Assembly: GCF_030268225.1 (NCBI RefSeq)
Contig: NZ_BSQG01000001.1
Coordinates: forward strand, 547,299 to 611,298
DNA: 64,000 nt
Direction of reading: 5' to 3'
Source: Nocardiopsis ansamitocini
Lineage (GTDB): Bacteria; Actinomycetota; Actinomycetes; Streptosporangiales; Streptosporangiaceae
Position numbers and translations under genes: made by a program. Under the pieces are notes generated by a model. It was not told where the DNA came from. It ran no database searches and saw only the letters and a list, made by a program, of their open reading frames with translations. This document shows, piece after piece, positions 52,891 to 60,710 of this stretch (position 1 is its first letter; every line of letters starts with the position of its first letter).

Positions 52891-53395
52891 GGACCCTCGC
52901 AACCTTTCGTGTTACCGCCTCGGGCACTGGATCAGGAACCCCATGGTGTGGCACCGGGAGTCTGGCGGTCGTACGCAGGACCCCGGATGCCTGTTTCAGG
53001 ACACCGTGGACGACCGTTTGAGATGTTTTTCTAGCGGCCCGGCATTGAGAAGGGGGTGCTTGCCACGGCCAGGATTCACCTCATTGGGAGGGAGGCGTCG
53101 CGCACCATTAAACCGAAACGGTGTGCGTGAGGTCGATAGCGTACCAATCCGGCTAGACACCCCGCATACCCCGATTATCCCTAATCAACAGAGCCGTCTA
53201 GGACCGGTTTATACGTTTTGCGGCGCCTGGTCTAGTCCCATCCGGTCCTGGCGTGGGACTTCTGCACGCTGAAAGGGCTTCTTACCCTCTTCTCATCACA
53301 TTGATAACTTTTTGAACACGCGTCACACAGACTGGGAACATGCTGGTCAACGTGGCATGGTGAGGCCGCATCAGCACGTTTCGGGGGGAGCGGCC
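52891..53395. promoter_or_regulatory. Divergent promoter region cvnA / VanY-type peptidase
   Basis: 505 bp without a convincing gene. The small palindrome GATTA-TCCC-TAATC (53173-53186) is AT-rich and central. TTGATAACTTTTTGAACACG near 53300 is a possible promoter segment for the plus-strand gene. Translations of the ORFs here look non-coding. Confidence 0.35.
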
Positions 53396-54769
53396 GTGAG
53401 TCACCGCAATCGCGCGCACCAAACCGGTCGGACAACGGTGGCGGCGATTCTTGGGATCTGGCTGGCAGCAGTGCCCGGCCTGCCTGCATCAGCCTCGGTA
53501 CCGGCGCTCAACGATGTCGAACGCAGTCGTCAGGACGAGGCGCGGCACACCGAGTCGATCGAATCACTCAAAACCGACCTCGCGTTGGTCCGCTCCCGAC
53601 TGGACGACCTGCACGCGGACGCCGACGCGGCGATCCTGGCCTACGACGAACAGCAAGAACTCCTGGATGAGGCGGAAGCCGCCTACAGCGACGCCAAGGA
53701 GTCCTCCGACACGGCCTCGGCCGATCACGCGGCATCCCGGCGCGAGGTGGCGCGTTACGCGGCTGCCGCCTACCGTGGCGCCGACCTCGGCCAGATCGAC
53801 GTCTGGATGGGCGCAGAGGGCCCGCAGGAGGTCGTGGACCGCGGCGGATACGTCCGCCTGCTGGCCGATCGCCGCAAGGTCGACCTCGATCGCACCAGGG
53901 CGGCCGGCCTTGTAGGAGAGACCATGCGCGATCGCGCGAGGAAAGCCGAGCAGGAGCGCGAGCAGGCCGCCGAGGACGCGGCCGAGGCGAAGGACATCGC
54001 TCTGGAGGCGGTACGCGAACAGGAATCGCAGATGGAGTCCATCCTGGCCGAACAGAGCGAGGTGGAGGCTGCGCTGGCCGCTGCGCAGGACAACACCGCC
54101 GAATTGGAAGCCGAGCGCGAGCGTGCGCTGGAACGGGCCAGGACGGCGAGCGCACCGGTGGCACTGCCCGAGGTCGACCCCCTGCGCGATCCACACCGCC
54201 AAGGGGACCTTTCCGCAGGACGACAGGGCCGATCCGCCCCGGAGCACCTCCGGGAGACGGCTCGGGCAACCGCCACCGAGAATCCTCGGGCAGGCGAAAA
54301 GGACCGGGTGGGGCAGAGCCCGGCCGCTCCGGGCGACCGCTCGGACACGGCCCCCGTGGCGGTCTGCGAGGGGGGAGCCCTCGCCCGCTACGGCAACGGA
54401 GCCGTTCCGGAGTCTGCGCTGTGCCCTCTCCCCCAGACCGGGGAAATGCTGCGCGCGGATGCGGCCGTGGCTTTCATCGAACTCGACGGCGCCTACCGCG
54501 AACGTTTCGGCCAGGCCATGTGTGTGACCGACTCCTACCGTCCCGTCAGCGAACAAGCCCGCTTGTTCCGGGAGATGCCCACCGGGATGGCCGCTCGACC
54601 GGGTAACAGCACGCACGGCCTGGGCATCGCGGTGGACCTGTGCGGAGGAGTGAACGCACACCGTTCCCCCCAGCACGAATGGATGCTGGCCAACGCGCCC
54701 GACTTCGGCTGGACCAACCCCGAATGGGCCCGCGACGGCTTCGAGCCGTGGCACTGGGAGTTCGGCTGA
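53396..54769 (+). CDS. Secreted coiled-coil D,D-carboxypeptidase (VanY/peptidase M15B)
   Basis: A 457-aa exported peptidase. Signal peptide TTVAAILGIWLAAVPGLPASA is followed by a long coiled coil (about residues 40-265: SIESLKTDLALVRSRLDDLHADADAAI ... EVEAALAAAQDNTAELEAERERALERA) like the N-terminal domain of RipA/PcsB-type hydrolases. A Pro/Arg/Gly linker precedes the VanY domain, residues 330-457. Zinc ligands are in NSTHGLGIAVDLCGG (His, Asp) and EPWHWEFG (His); SYRP is the conserved substrate motif. Extra Cys residues (VAVCEGGA, ALCPLP, AMCVTD, DLCGG) suggest disulfides. GTG at 53396 with GGGGGAG upstream. Acts on peptidoglycan stem peptides. Confidence 0.88.
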   Translation: MSHRNRAHQTGRTTVAAILGIWLAAVPGLPASASVPALNDVERSRQDEARHTESIESLKTDLALVRSRLDDLHADADAAILAYDEQQELLDEAEAAYSDAKESSDTASADHAASRREVARYAAAAYRGADLGQIDVWMGAEGPQEVVDRGGYVRLLADRRKVDLDRTRAAGLVGETMRDRARKAEQEREQAAEDAAEAKDIALEAVREQESQMESILAEQSEVEAALAAAQDNTAELEAERERALERARTASAPVALPEVDPLRDPHRQGDLSAGRQGRSAPEHLRETARATATENPRAGEKDRVGQSPAAPGDRSDTAPVAVCEGGALARYGNGAVPESALCPLPQTGEMLRADAAVAFIELDGAYRERFGQAMCVTDSYRPVSEQARLFREMPTGMAARPGNSTHGLGIAVDLCGGVNAHRSPQHEWMLANAPDFGWTNPEWARDGFEPWHWEFG

Positions 54770-54779
54770 CCGCTCCCCC

Positions 54780-54804
54780 GGCCGTCCTGTCGTGCACAAC
54801 GGCC
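54780..54804. terminator. Weak hairpin between convergent genes
   Basis: GGCCGT (54780-54785) pairs with ACGGCC (54799-54804). Short stem; the only candidate terminator between the VanY-type peptidase and the FAH-fold gene. Confidence 0.3.
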
Positions 54805-54838
54805 ACGAGGAAGAGCTACAGGGAGCGTCTCCGCGTTC

Positions 54839-55522
54839 TCAGGCGTTGGCCGACCCGATTCTGAGCTCGAATTCGCCCAGCGGTCCACCGTCCACGAACA
54901 GCTCCTCGCCTCGCTCCAGGAGGCGGGTTCGCCCGGGCAGTACCGCGGCCACGTCACCGGCCGATCCTCCGGAGATCGACCACTGGTCGGCGAGACTCGC
55001 CTCGGCGACGAGGATGTCCTCTACCGTGGCGCTCACGGTGACTTCCGTACCGTCGAACTCGTCGTGGGTCGTGATTGCCGGCCCCAGCGTCAACCCCGCG
55101 GGCTCCCCCTCGACGGTATGCCACAGGCACGCGAGGGTGTATCCGGCGTGCCTGCCCCTACAGCCGAAAACTGCGGCGACGCCGACGTCGGCGAACAGAA
55201 CGTCGGCGCCGGCGGGAAGAGCGATCCCATCGTCGGTTCCGCGGACCAGCCCCGGGACGATCGTGAGTTCGCGGGCGTCAGCGGTGCGCAGTGCGACAGG
55301 GCGGGCAGGCTTCAACGGCGCGCACAGTCGGGTCTCGAACTCGACGATGATCTCCACCGGCACGGTCAGCGCCCGCTGGTAGGCGTCGGCAAGGGCGTCG
55401 TTGCTGTCGGCCAACAGTTCGGGGACGCTCTCGGAACCGGGATACCCGAACACGCACCCGTCGTCGACGACACCTGGCCGTTGCGCTCCTCCACTGGGCG
55501 AAAGGTAGGTGACCCAGCGCAT
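54839..55522 (-). CDS. Fumarylacetoacetate hydrolase-fold protein with degenerate metal site
   Basis: A 227-aa protein of the FAH family. LPAGADVLFADVGVAAVFG aligns with the family's YEAELAVVIG, where the two metal-binding Glu become Asp and Gly. GYTLACLWH replaces GYTxANDVS, losing the metal-binding Asp. LTLGPAITTHDEF and the C-terminal PLGEFELRIG are retained. It is also short. The protein probably keeps the FAH fold but not the usual Mg-dependent hydrolase/decarboxylase activity. ATG at 55522. It stands alone, converging on the VanY gene. Confidence 0.7.
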   Translation of the reverse strand: MRWVTYLSPSGGAQRPGVVDDGCVFGYPGSESVPELLADSNDALADAYQRALTVPVEIIVEFETRLCAPLKPARPVALRTADARELTIVPGLVRGTDDGIALPAGADVLFADVGVAAVFGCRGRHAGYTLACLWHTVEGEPAGLTLGPAITTHDEFDGTEVTVSATVEDILVAEASLADQWSISGGSAGDVAAVLPGRTRLLERGEELFVDGGPLGEFELRIGSANA

Positions 55523-55647
55523 TTTCCATCCCTCCCCACCGCCGCCGATAGAGCCGGATCGGCTCTGGCGCGGCTTCCTCGAAGGAAAGATACCTTGCGT
55601 CGACCCACGCGGGCGTCAAGCTGCCGGAGCACCGCGCACGCGGAGAA

Positions 55648-55878
55648 TCAGGGGCGAGAAGGCGCGGCAGGGAGCGGATTGTGCTCCTTGCCGGTGCCCG
55701 CACACATCCGGCAGGGTTCATCGACCCTGGCCCAGACGATCAAGCCATCGGCGTCGCGCTGCGGCCTCTCCGGGTGCCAGCGGCCGGCGCCGGCGCAGAA
55801 CCGACACGGCCAGTCTACGCGCGCACACCACTGGCATCCTTCCAGCGCGCAGTAGGTCTCCTGCCGCTCCAACCGCAT
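55648..55878 (-). CDS. Small Cys-rich zinc-ribbon-like protein
   Basis: A 76-aa protein with paired DnaJ-type motifs: CQWC then CRFCAGAG, and CRMCAGTG near the C-terminus. Each CxxCxGxG unit resembles the zinc-binding repeats of DnaJ. There is no J domain, signal or membrane segment. Codon use is GC3-rich and protein-like. ATG at 55878 has GAGGGG 9 nt upstream. Probably binds zinc; role unknown. Confidence 0.6.
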   Translation of the reverse strand: MRLERQETYCALEGCQWCARVDWPCRFCAGAGRWHPERPQRDADGLIVWARVDEPCRMCAGTGKEHNPLPAAPSRP

Positions 55879-56019
55879 CTGCTGCGACCCCTCACAGTGT
55901 CAACGCCCCCAGAGCCTTCGAGGCTGCCATGGAGACGGCTGCCCGGACCAGGCAATGCACACAAGCGTTGCACAGCGTGCGGAGCGTCGTCCACCGGGTC
56001 CGTCAAGGCCACCGCGGGG

Positions 56020-57042
56020 CTAGGCCGATTCCCGGACCACCAGATGGGTGTCCAGGACGACCCTGGCCGGGGTGTCCCGGTGTCCGGTGATGCGGTCGAC
56101 GAGTACCCGCGCCATCTCGCGGCCCATGAGCTCGGTGGACTGGTTGACCGTGGTCATCGGGGGTTCGGCGTGCATCGAGACGTCGGAGTCGTCATAGCCG
56201 ATCACGGCGACGTCGTCGGGGACCTCTCGGCCGGCCAGGCGCAATCCGCGCAGTGCGGCCAACCCCATGAGGTCCGAGGCGGCGAAGATCGCGTCGAGGT
56301 CGGGAGCCGCGTCCAGGAGCGCCTGGATCCCGGCCGCGCCACTGTCGTAGCTGAAATCCCCGTAGTAGACGAGCTCTTCGTCCTCGGGGATCCCTGCTTC
56401 GGCGAGGGCCTCCCGGTAGCCTTGGAGGCGTTCGACACCGGCGACCATGTCCTGCGGGCCGGTGATGGTGGCGATGCGACGGCGTCCGATCTGGACCAGG
56501 CGCTGGGTGGCGGTGCGACCACCACCGAAGTTGTCGATGTCCACGTAGGACATCTGGTCCTCCGCGACCCCCAGGGGCCGTCCGCCGTAGACGAAGGGCA
56601 CTCCCGCAGCGGCGAGGACCCCCGGAAGCGGGTCGTTGCGGTGCAGGGAAAGCAGGAGGACACCGTCCACGTGCTGCCCGGTCAGGTAGTCGCCGAGCCT
56701 CTCGTGCTCCGGGCCCGAGCGGCCCATCGCGAGCAGGAGTTGGAAGCCGCGCTCGGACAGCGCTCCTCCCACCCCGCGCACGATGCCCGCGTAGAAGGGC
56801 TCGGAGAAAAGGCGTTCATTGGTTTCCGAGACCACCAATGCCACCGTGTCGGTGCGCCGGGTCACAAGGGTGCGGGCCGCCCGGTTGGGCACGTAACCCA
56901 ACTCGCGCACGGCCAACTGGACCGCTTCCCGGGTGGCCGGGCTCACTTGCTCCGACCCGTTGATCACTCGCGACACGGTCCCCCGGCCGACACCGGCCCG
57001 TGCCGCCACCATCTCCAATGTCGGACGCTGCCGACGCTCCAT
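56020..57042 (-). CDS. celR: LacI-family repressor of cellobiose genes, CelR
   Basis: A 340-aa LacI-family regulator. HTH is at residues 5-27 (RPTLEMVAARAGVGRGTVSRVING), with the hinge helix NRAARTLVTRRTDTVALVVSETN. The sugar-binding domain includes DIDNFGGGRTATQRLV and IAASDLMGLAALRGL-type AIFAASDLMG. Recalled T. fusca CelR is the same length and very similar; there CelR binds TGGGAGCGCTCCCA and is released by cellobiose. That exact site lies at 62062. ATG at 57042 has GGGGGAG upstream. It is the last gene of the bgl block, 86 bp after bglC. Confidence 0.9.
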   Translation of the reverse strand: MERRQRPTLEMVAARAGVGRGTVSRVINGSEQVSPATREAVQLAVRELGYVPNRAARTLVTRRTDTVALVVSETNERLFSEPFYAGIVRGVGGALSERGFQLLLAMGRSGPEHERLGDYLTGQHVDGVLLLSLHRNDPLPGVLAAAGVPFVYGGRPLGVAEDQMSYVDIDNFGGGRTATQRLVQIGRRRIATITGPQDMVAGVERLQGYREALAEAGIPEDEELVYYGDFSYDSGAAGIQALLDAAPDLDAIFAASDLMGLAALRGLRLAGREVPDDVAVIGYDDSDVSMHAEPPMTTVNQSTELMGREMARVLVDRITGHRDTPARVVLDTHLVVRESA

Positions 57043-57080
57043 CGAACTCCCCCAACCATGGCCGCGCCGCCCCGGCGCCT

Positions 57081-57096
57081 CCCCACAATCTTGGGG
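57081..57096 (-). terminator. Small hairpin between bglC and celR
   Basis: CCCCA (57081-57085) pairs with TGGGG (57092-57096). It is short and lies between bglC and celR, so read-through into celR is likely; it may weaken celR expression relative to the operon. Confidence 0.3.
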
Positions 57097-57128
57097 CACG
57101 CTGGGGCGACGCCCGCCAGTCGCCCTCG

Positions 57129-58586
57129 TTAGGGCGCGCCGCCAATGCCGCCCTCCTGGACGACCCTGCCGTACCAACGGCCGCTGTCCTTGACGGTGCG
57201 GCGCTGGGTCTCGTAGTCCACGTGCACGATTCCGAAGCGCTTGTCGTAGCCCAGCGCCCACTCGAAGTTGTCCAGCAGCGACCACGCGAAGTAGCCCTTG
57301 AGCGGAACTCCGGCCTCGATCGCGGCGTGCGCGGCGCGCAGGTGCGATTCGAGGTAGGCGCGGCGGTTCTCGTCGTGGACGGCGTCCCCGGTGACCTGGT
57401 CGTCGAAAGCGGCGCCGTTCTCGGTGATGTAGAGGGAGAGCCCCGGGTAGTCGGTGGCGAGCCTGGCCAGGGTGTCGTAGAGACCGGTGGAGTCGATCTC
57501 CCAGCCCATTGCGGTGACGGGCAGGCCACGCCGCACCGTGATGACGTGCTCGCTGCCCACCGAGGGCGAGTACTCGCCCTCGACGTCGAAGTCGGCCGGG
57601 TCGAGACCGTCGGTGGAACCAGCGACCCAGGTCGGGTTGTAGAAGTTGACCCCCATCATGTCCAACGGGGCGGAGATGATCTCCAGGTCGCCCTCCTGCA
57701 CGAAGCCGAAGTCGCTGATCTCGGCGACGTCCGCACGCAGGTCCTCGGGGTAGGTGCCGTTCAACAGCGGCTCGGTGAAGATCCGGTTGCGCAGGGCGTC
57801 CATACGGCGAGCCGCGTCGAGGTCGGCCTCGGATTCGGTGTTGGGCCGGATCGTGGTCTGGTTGTGCACGATGCCCACGAGCGGCTTGCGCGCGGAGCCC
57901 ACGGCCTGCTCGCGAATGGTGGCGGCCGCCAGGCCGTGTCCCAGGAGCAGGTGGTGCACTGCTGCCAGAGCAGAGGCGGGCTCGCGGCGGCCGGGGGCGT
58001 GGACACCCGAGGCGTACCCGAGGAAGGACGAGCACCACGGCTCGTTCAGCGTGCTCCAGTTGGTGACGCGGTCACCGAGCAGCTTGTGCATCACGCCGGC
58101 GTACTCGGCGAAGCGGTAGGAGGTGTCGCGGTTGGTCCAGCCTCCGTCGTCCTCCAACGCCTGGGGAAGGTCCCAGTGGTAGAGCGTCGGCCACGGCTCG
58201 ATCCCGGCTTCGAGCAAGGCGTCCACGAGCTTGTCGTAGAAGTCGAGCCCGGCCTGGAGGATCTGTCCCTTGCCATCGGGCTGGATGCGCGGCCAGCCGA
58301 TCGAGAACCGGTAGGCGCCCAGACCGAGGTCGCGCACGAGTGCGACGTCCTCGCGGAAGCGGTTGTAGTGATCGCACGCGGGATCGCCGGTGTCCCCGTT
58401 GTTGACCTTGCCCGGGGTGGCGCAGAAGGTGTCCCAGATGCTGGGGCCGCGACCGTCGGCGGTGGTCGCCCCCTCGATCTGGAATGAGGCGGTCGCCGCG
58501 CCCCAGACGAATCCCTCGGGGAACCGGATCCCGGCCCCTTCCTGATCGGTTGCCAGTACGGGTGAGGTCACGTTCTGCGAAGTCAC
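57129..58586 (-). CDS. bglC: Beta-glucosidase, glycoside hydrolase family 1 (BglC)
   Basis: A 485-aa intracellular GH1 beta-glucosidase that cleaves imported cellobiose to glucose. Motif FVWGAATASFQIEGA is near residue 27. The acid/base Glu is E182 (NWSTLNEPW), and the nucleophile is E389 (LYITENGAAF). WSLLDNFEWALGYDKRFGIVHVDYETQRRTVKDSG is the aglycone-side signature. No signal peptide. The GTG at 58586 overlaps the upstream permease stop by 4 bp. Very similar, from memory, to Thermobifida fusca BglC (484 aa) but clearly not identical. Confidence 0.95.
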   Translation of the reverse strand: MTSQNVTSPVLATDQEGAGIRFPEGFVWGAATASFQIEGATTADGRGPSIWDTFCATPGKVNNGDTGDPACDHYNRFREDVALVRDLGLGAYRFSIGWPRIQPDGKGQILQAGLDFYDKLVDALLEAGIEPWPTLYHWDLPQALEDDGGWTNRDTSYRFAEYAGVMHKLLGDRVTNWSTLNEPWCSSFLGYASGVHAPGRREPASALAAVHHLLLGHGLAAATIREQAVGSARKPLVGIVHNQTTIRPNTESEADLDAARRMDALRNRIFTEPLLNGTYPEDLRADVAEISDFGFVQEGDLEIISAPLDMMGVNFYNPTWVAGSTDGLDPADFDVEGEYSPSVGSEHVITVRRGLPVTAMGWEIDSTGLYDTLARLATDYPGLSLYITENGAAFDDQVTGDAVHDENRRAYLESHLRAAHAAIEAGVPLKGYFAWSLLDNFEWALGYDKRFGIVHVDYETQRRTVKDSGRWYGRVVQEGGIGGAP

Positions 58587-59491
58587 GATTTGATGGCACC
58601 TTCCATGATCCGGCCGATCAGTTGGCGGCCGAGTACGAAGAACAGAATCAGCAACGGCAGGGTGGCGACGACCGAACCGGTGAACATGAGGGAGAAGTCA
58701 CGCGAGAACGCCGATTCGTTCAGCTGGTTGATGGCGAGTTGGACGGTGGGGTTGCTCGGGGTGAGGACCGCGAGGGCCCACACGAACTCATTCCACTGGG
58801 TCATGAAGGTCAACAACCCCAGGACGACCGCTGCGGGACGCAGTGCGGGCAGGACCACACTCCAGTAGATACGGAAGGTGGAGCAGCCGTCCATGCGCGC
58901 GGCTTCCAGGAGTTCGTCGGGAATGGCCTGGACACAGTACTGACGCATCAGGAACACGCCGAAACCACTGACCATGAACGGCACGATGATCGCGGTGATG
59001 TCGCCGCGCCAGCCCAACCACCCCATCAGCATGAGCAGGGGGATGATGCCCATCTGGACCGGGACGGCCATGGTGATGACGACGCCGACCGCGGCGGCGT
59101 CGCGCCCACGGAACTTCAGCTTGGCCAGGGCGAACCCGGCCAGCGAGGAGAAGAACACCACCGAGAACGCCAGGATGGTGGACGAGAGAGCGGAGTTGAT
59201 GAGCCCCAGCGTGAAGTTGGCGCTGCTGTTGGCGAACAGCCGCTCCATGTTGGCGAGGAAGTTCCCGCCCGGGAGGAGGAAGGGGGGCCGCGCGGCAGCG
59301 GCTGCGGAGTCGCGGCTGGCGATGACGAACATCCACCACAATGGGAACGCCGAGAACAGCAGGGCCAGGCTGAGGCCGATGTAGGTCAGTGGCGTCGCTT
59401 CGCGCACACCGGTCTCGCCCTTGGGCGCTTTGGCCGGCTTGGCCGCCCGTCCGGCCCGCTGCGCGGGCGGCGGGGTCAGGGTGGTGGTCAC
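58583..59491 (-). CDS. Cellobiose ABC transporter permease, MalG-type
   Basis: A 302-aa permease with six hydrophobic helices. It starts with a Pro/Ala-rich cytosolic segment, then PLTYIGLSLALLFSAFPLWWMF. EAA motif DELLEAARMDGCSTFRIYWSVVLPALRPA near residue 190 contacts the ATPase. The GTG at 59491 overlaps the upstream permease stop by 4 bp. No ATPase gene is in the cluster; actinobacterial sugar importers of this type share MsiK from elsewhere. Confidence 0.92.
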   Translation of the reverse strand: MTTTLTPPPAQRAGRAAKPAKAPKGETGVREATPLTYIGLSLALLFSAFPLWWMFVIASRDSAAAAARPPFLLPGGNFLANMERLFANSSANFTLGLINSALSSTILAFSVVFFSSLAGFALAKLKFRGRDAAAVGVVITMAVPVQMGIIPLLMLMGWLGWRGDITAIIVPFMVSGFGVFLMRQYCVQAIPDELLEAARMDGCSTFRIYWSVVLPALRPAAVVLGLLTFMTQWNEFVWALAVLTPSNPTVQLAINQLNESAFSRDFSLMFTGSVVATLPLLILFFVLGRQLIGRIMEGAIKS

Positions 59492-60489
59492 TGCGCCCCC
59501 TTGATCCGACTGCTGAGCAGGGTGTTGACCAGCCCGAACAGCACGATGAGCACGAACAGGGTCCAGGCGATCGCCGACCCGTATCCGTAGTTGTTGAAGC
59601 GGAACGCCTCCTCAAAGATCAACATCATCACCGTCTGGGACTGCCCGGAGGTTCCGCCGGACATTCCGCCGCCGTTGAAGATGACCGGCTCGGTGAACAG
59701 CTGCATCTGGCCGATGGTGGAGATGATGACCGTGAAGATGATCGTGGGGCGCAGCATGGGGATGGTGATCTGCCAGAACTGGCGCATCCGCGAGGCCCCG
59801 TCGATGGAGGCCGCCTCGTAGAGGTCCTTGGGCACCGCCTGCATCGCGGCGAGGTAGATGAGCGCGTTGTAGCCGGTCCAGCGCCAGTCGACCATCACGG
59901 CGATGGCAGCCCAGGACGTGTAGGTCCCGCCCTTCCAGTTCACCGGGTCGATACCGAAGAAGCCCAGACCGTAGTTGATGAGCCCGAACTGGGTGCCGAA
60001 CAGCTGAGAGAAGACGATGGCGACGGCCGCGACCGAGGTCAGGTAGGGCAGCAGCAGGCCCATTCGCCAGAAGTTGGCGGCCCGGATGCGGCGGCTCAGC
60101 GTGTCGGCGAGCAGTAGTGCCAGCAGCAATTGGGGCACCGTCGCGATGGCGAAGATACCGAGGGTGTTGTAGAGCGCGTTCCAGAACTTGCCGTCCTGGA
60201 CGAGTTTCACGTAGTTGGCGATACCGACGAAACCCTGGTTGCCGCCGAGCAGGGTCCAGTCGTGCAGCGAGACCCAGACGGTGTACAGCAGCGGAAACAG
60301 CCCGAAGACGGCGAACAGCAAGAAGAACGGGCTGATGAACAGGTAGGGCGAGACCTTGAGGTCAAAGTGGTTGAAGCGGGTCTGTCGGCGCTCCAGCCGC
60401 TCCTGGTCGGCGCCTACCGGCGGCCTTGAACCAGGACCGGAGGGTTCCGGACCGCTGGGCGGGGCGCCTCCGCGCCTGAGCAGAGTCAC
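59488..60489 (-). CDS. Cellobiose ABC transporter permease, MalF-type
   Basis: A 333-aa permease. After a 60-residue Arg/Pro-rich cytosolic tail come six helices, beginning KVSPYLFISPFFLLFAVFGLFPLLYTVWVSL. EAA motif DLYEAASIDGASRMRQFWQITIPMLRP is near residue 235. GTG at 60489 with GGAG 8 nt upstream fits better than the ATG at 60579. It lies 221 bp from the binding-protein gene across a hairpin-rich spacer, then is translationally coupled to the second permease. Confidence 0.92.
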   Translation of the reverse strand: MTLLRRGGAPPSGPEPSGPGSRPPVGADQERLERRQTRFNHFDLKVSPYLFISPFFLLFAVFGLFPLLYTVWVSLHDWTLLGGNQGFVGIANYVKLVQDGKFWNALYNTLGIFAIATVPQLLLALLLADTLSRRIRAANFWRMGLLLPYLTSVAAVAIVFSQLFGTQFGLINYGLGFFGIDPVNWKGGTYTSWAAIAVMVDWRWTGYNALIYLAAMQAVPKDLYEAASIDGASRMRQFWQITIPMLRPTIIFTVIISTIGQMQLFTEPVIFNGGGMSGGTSGQSQTVMMLIFEEAFRFNNYGYGSAIAWTLFVLIVLFGLVNTLLSSRIKGAQ

Positions 60490-60583
60490 GTCGAGCGCTC
60501 CTCGTCGTGGGTTCGTGGATCGGGGTAGTGGTATGCGGGAGGCCGAGACGGCCGCACCCCGGGCCCGGGGTATGAGCACCTCG

Positions 60584-60657
60584 GGGGCGGGGACGCGGCG
60601 TCGCCGTCGGCGAACCGCGGGTGCGGCGGCCCCGCCCCGGACGGAGAGGGGCCGTCC
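60584..60657 (-). other. Two stable hairpins between the binding-protein and permease genes
   Basis: On the minus strand, GGACGG (60652-60657 complement) pairs with CCGTCC (60639-60644 complement) around a 7-nt loop, followed by CCCCGCCCC/GGGGCGGGG arms at 60630-60638 and 60584-60592. Such spacer hairpins commonly stabilise the binding-protein mRNA and reduce permease expression. Confidence 0.55.
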
Positions 60658-60710
60658 TGTTGGAGGGCTTCCGGAGGGAGCCGCCGCACGTTCTGATCAA
60701 CTACTGGTGA

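Noticed and set aside
50365-53034. 889-codon plus-strand ORF opposite cvnA
   Set aside because: Antisense to a well-recognised gene; composition is repetitive Gly/Val/Asp/His without domains.
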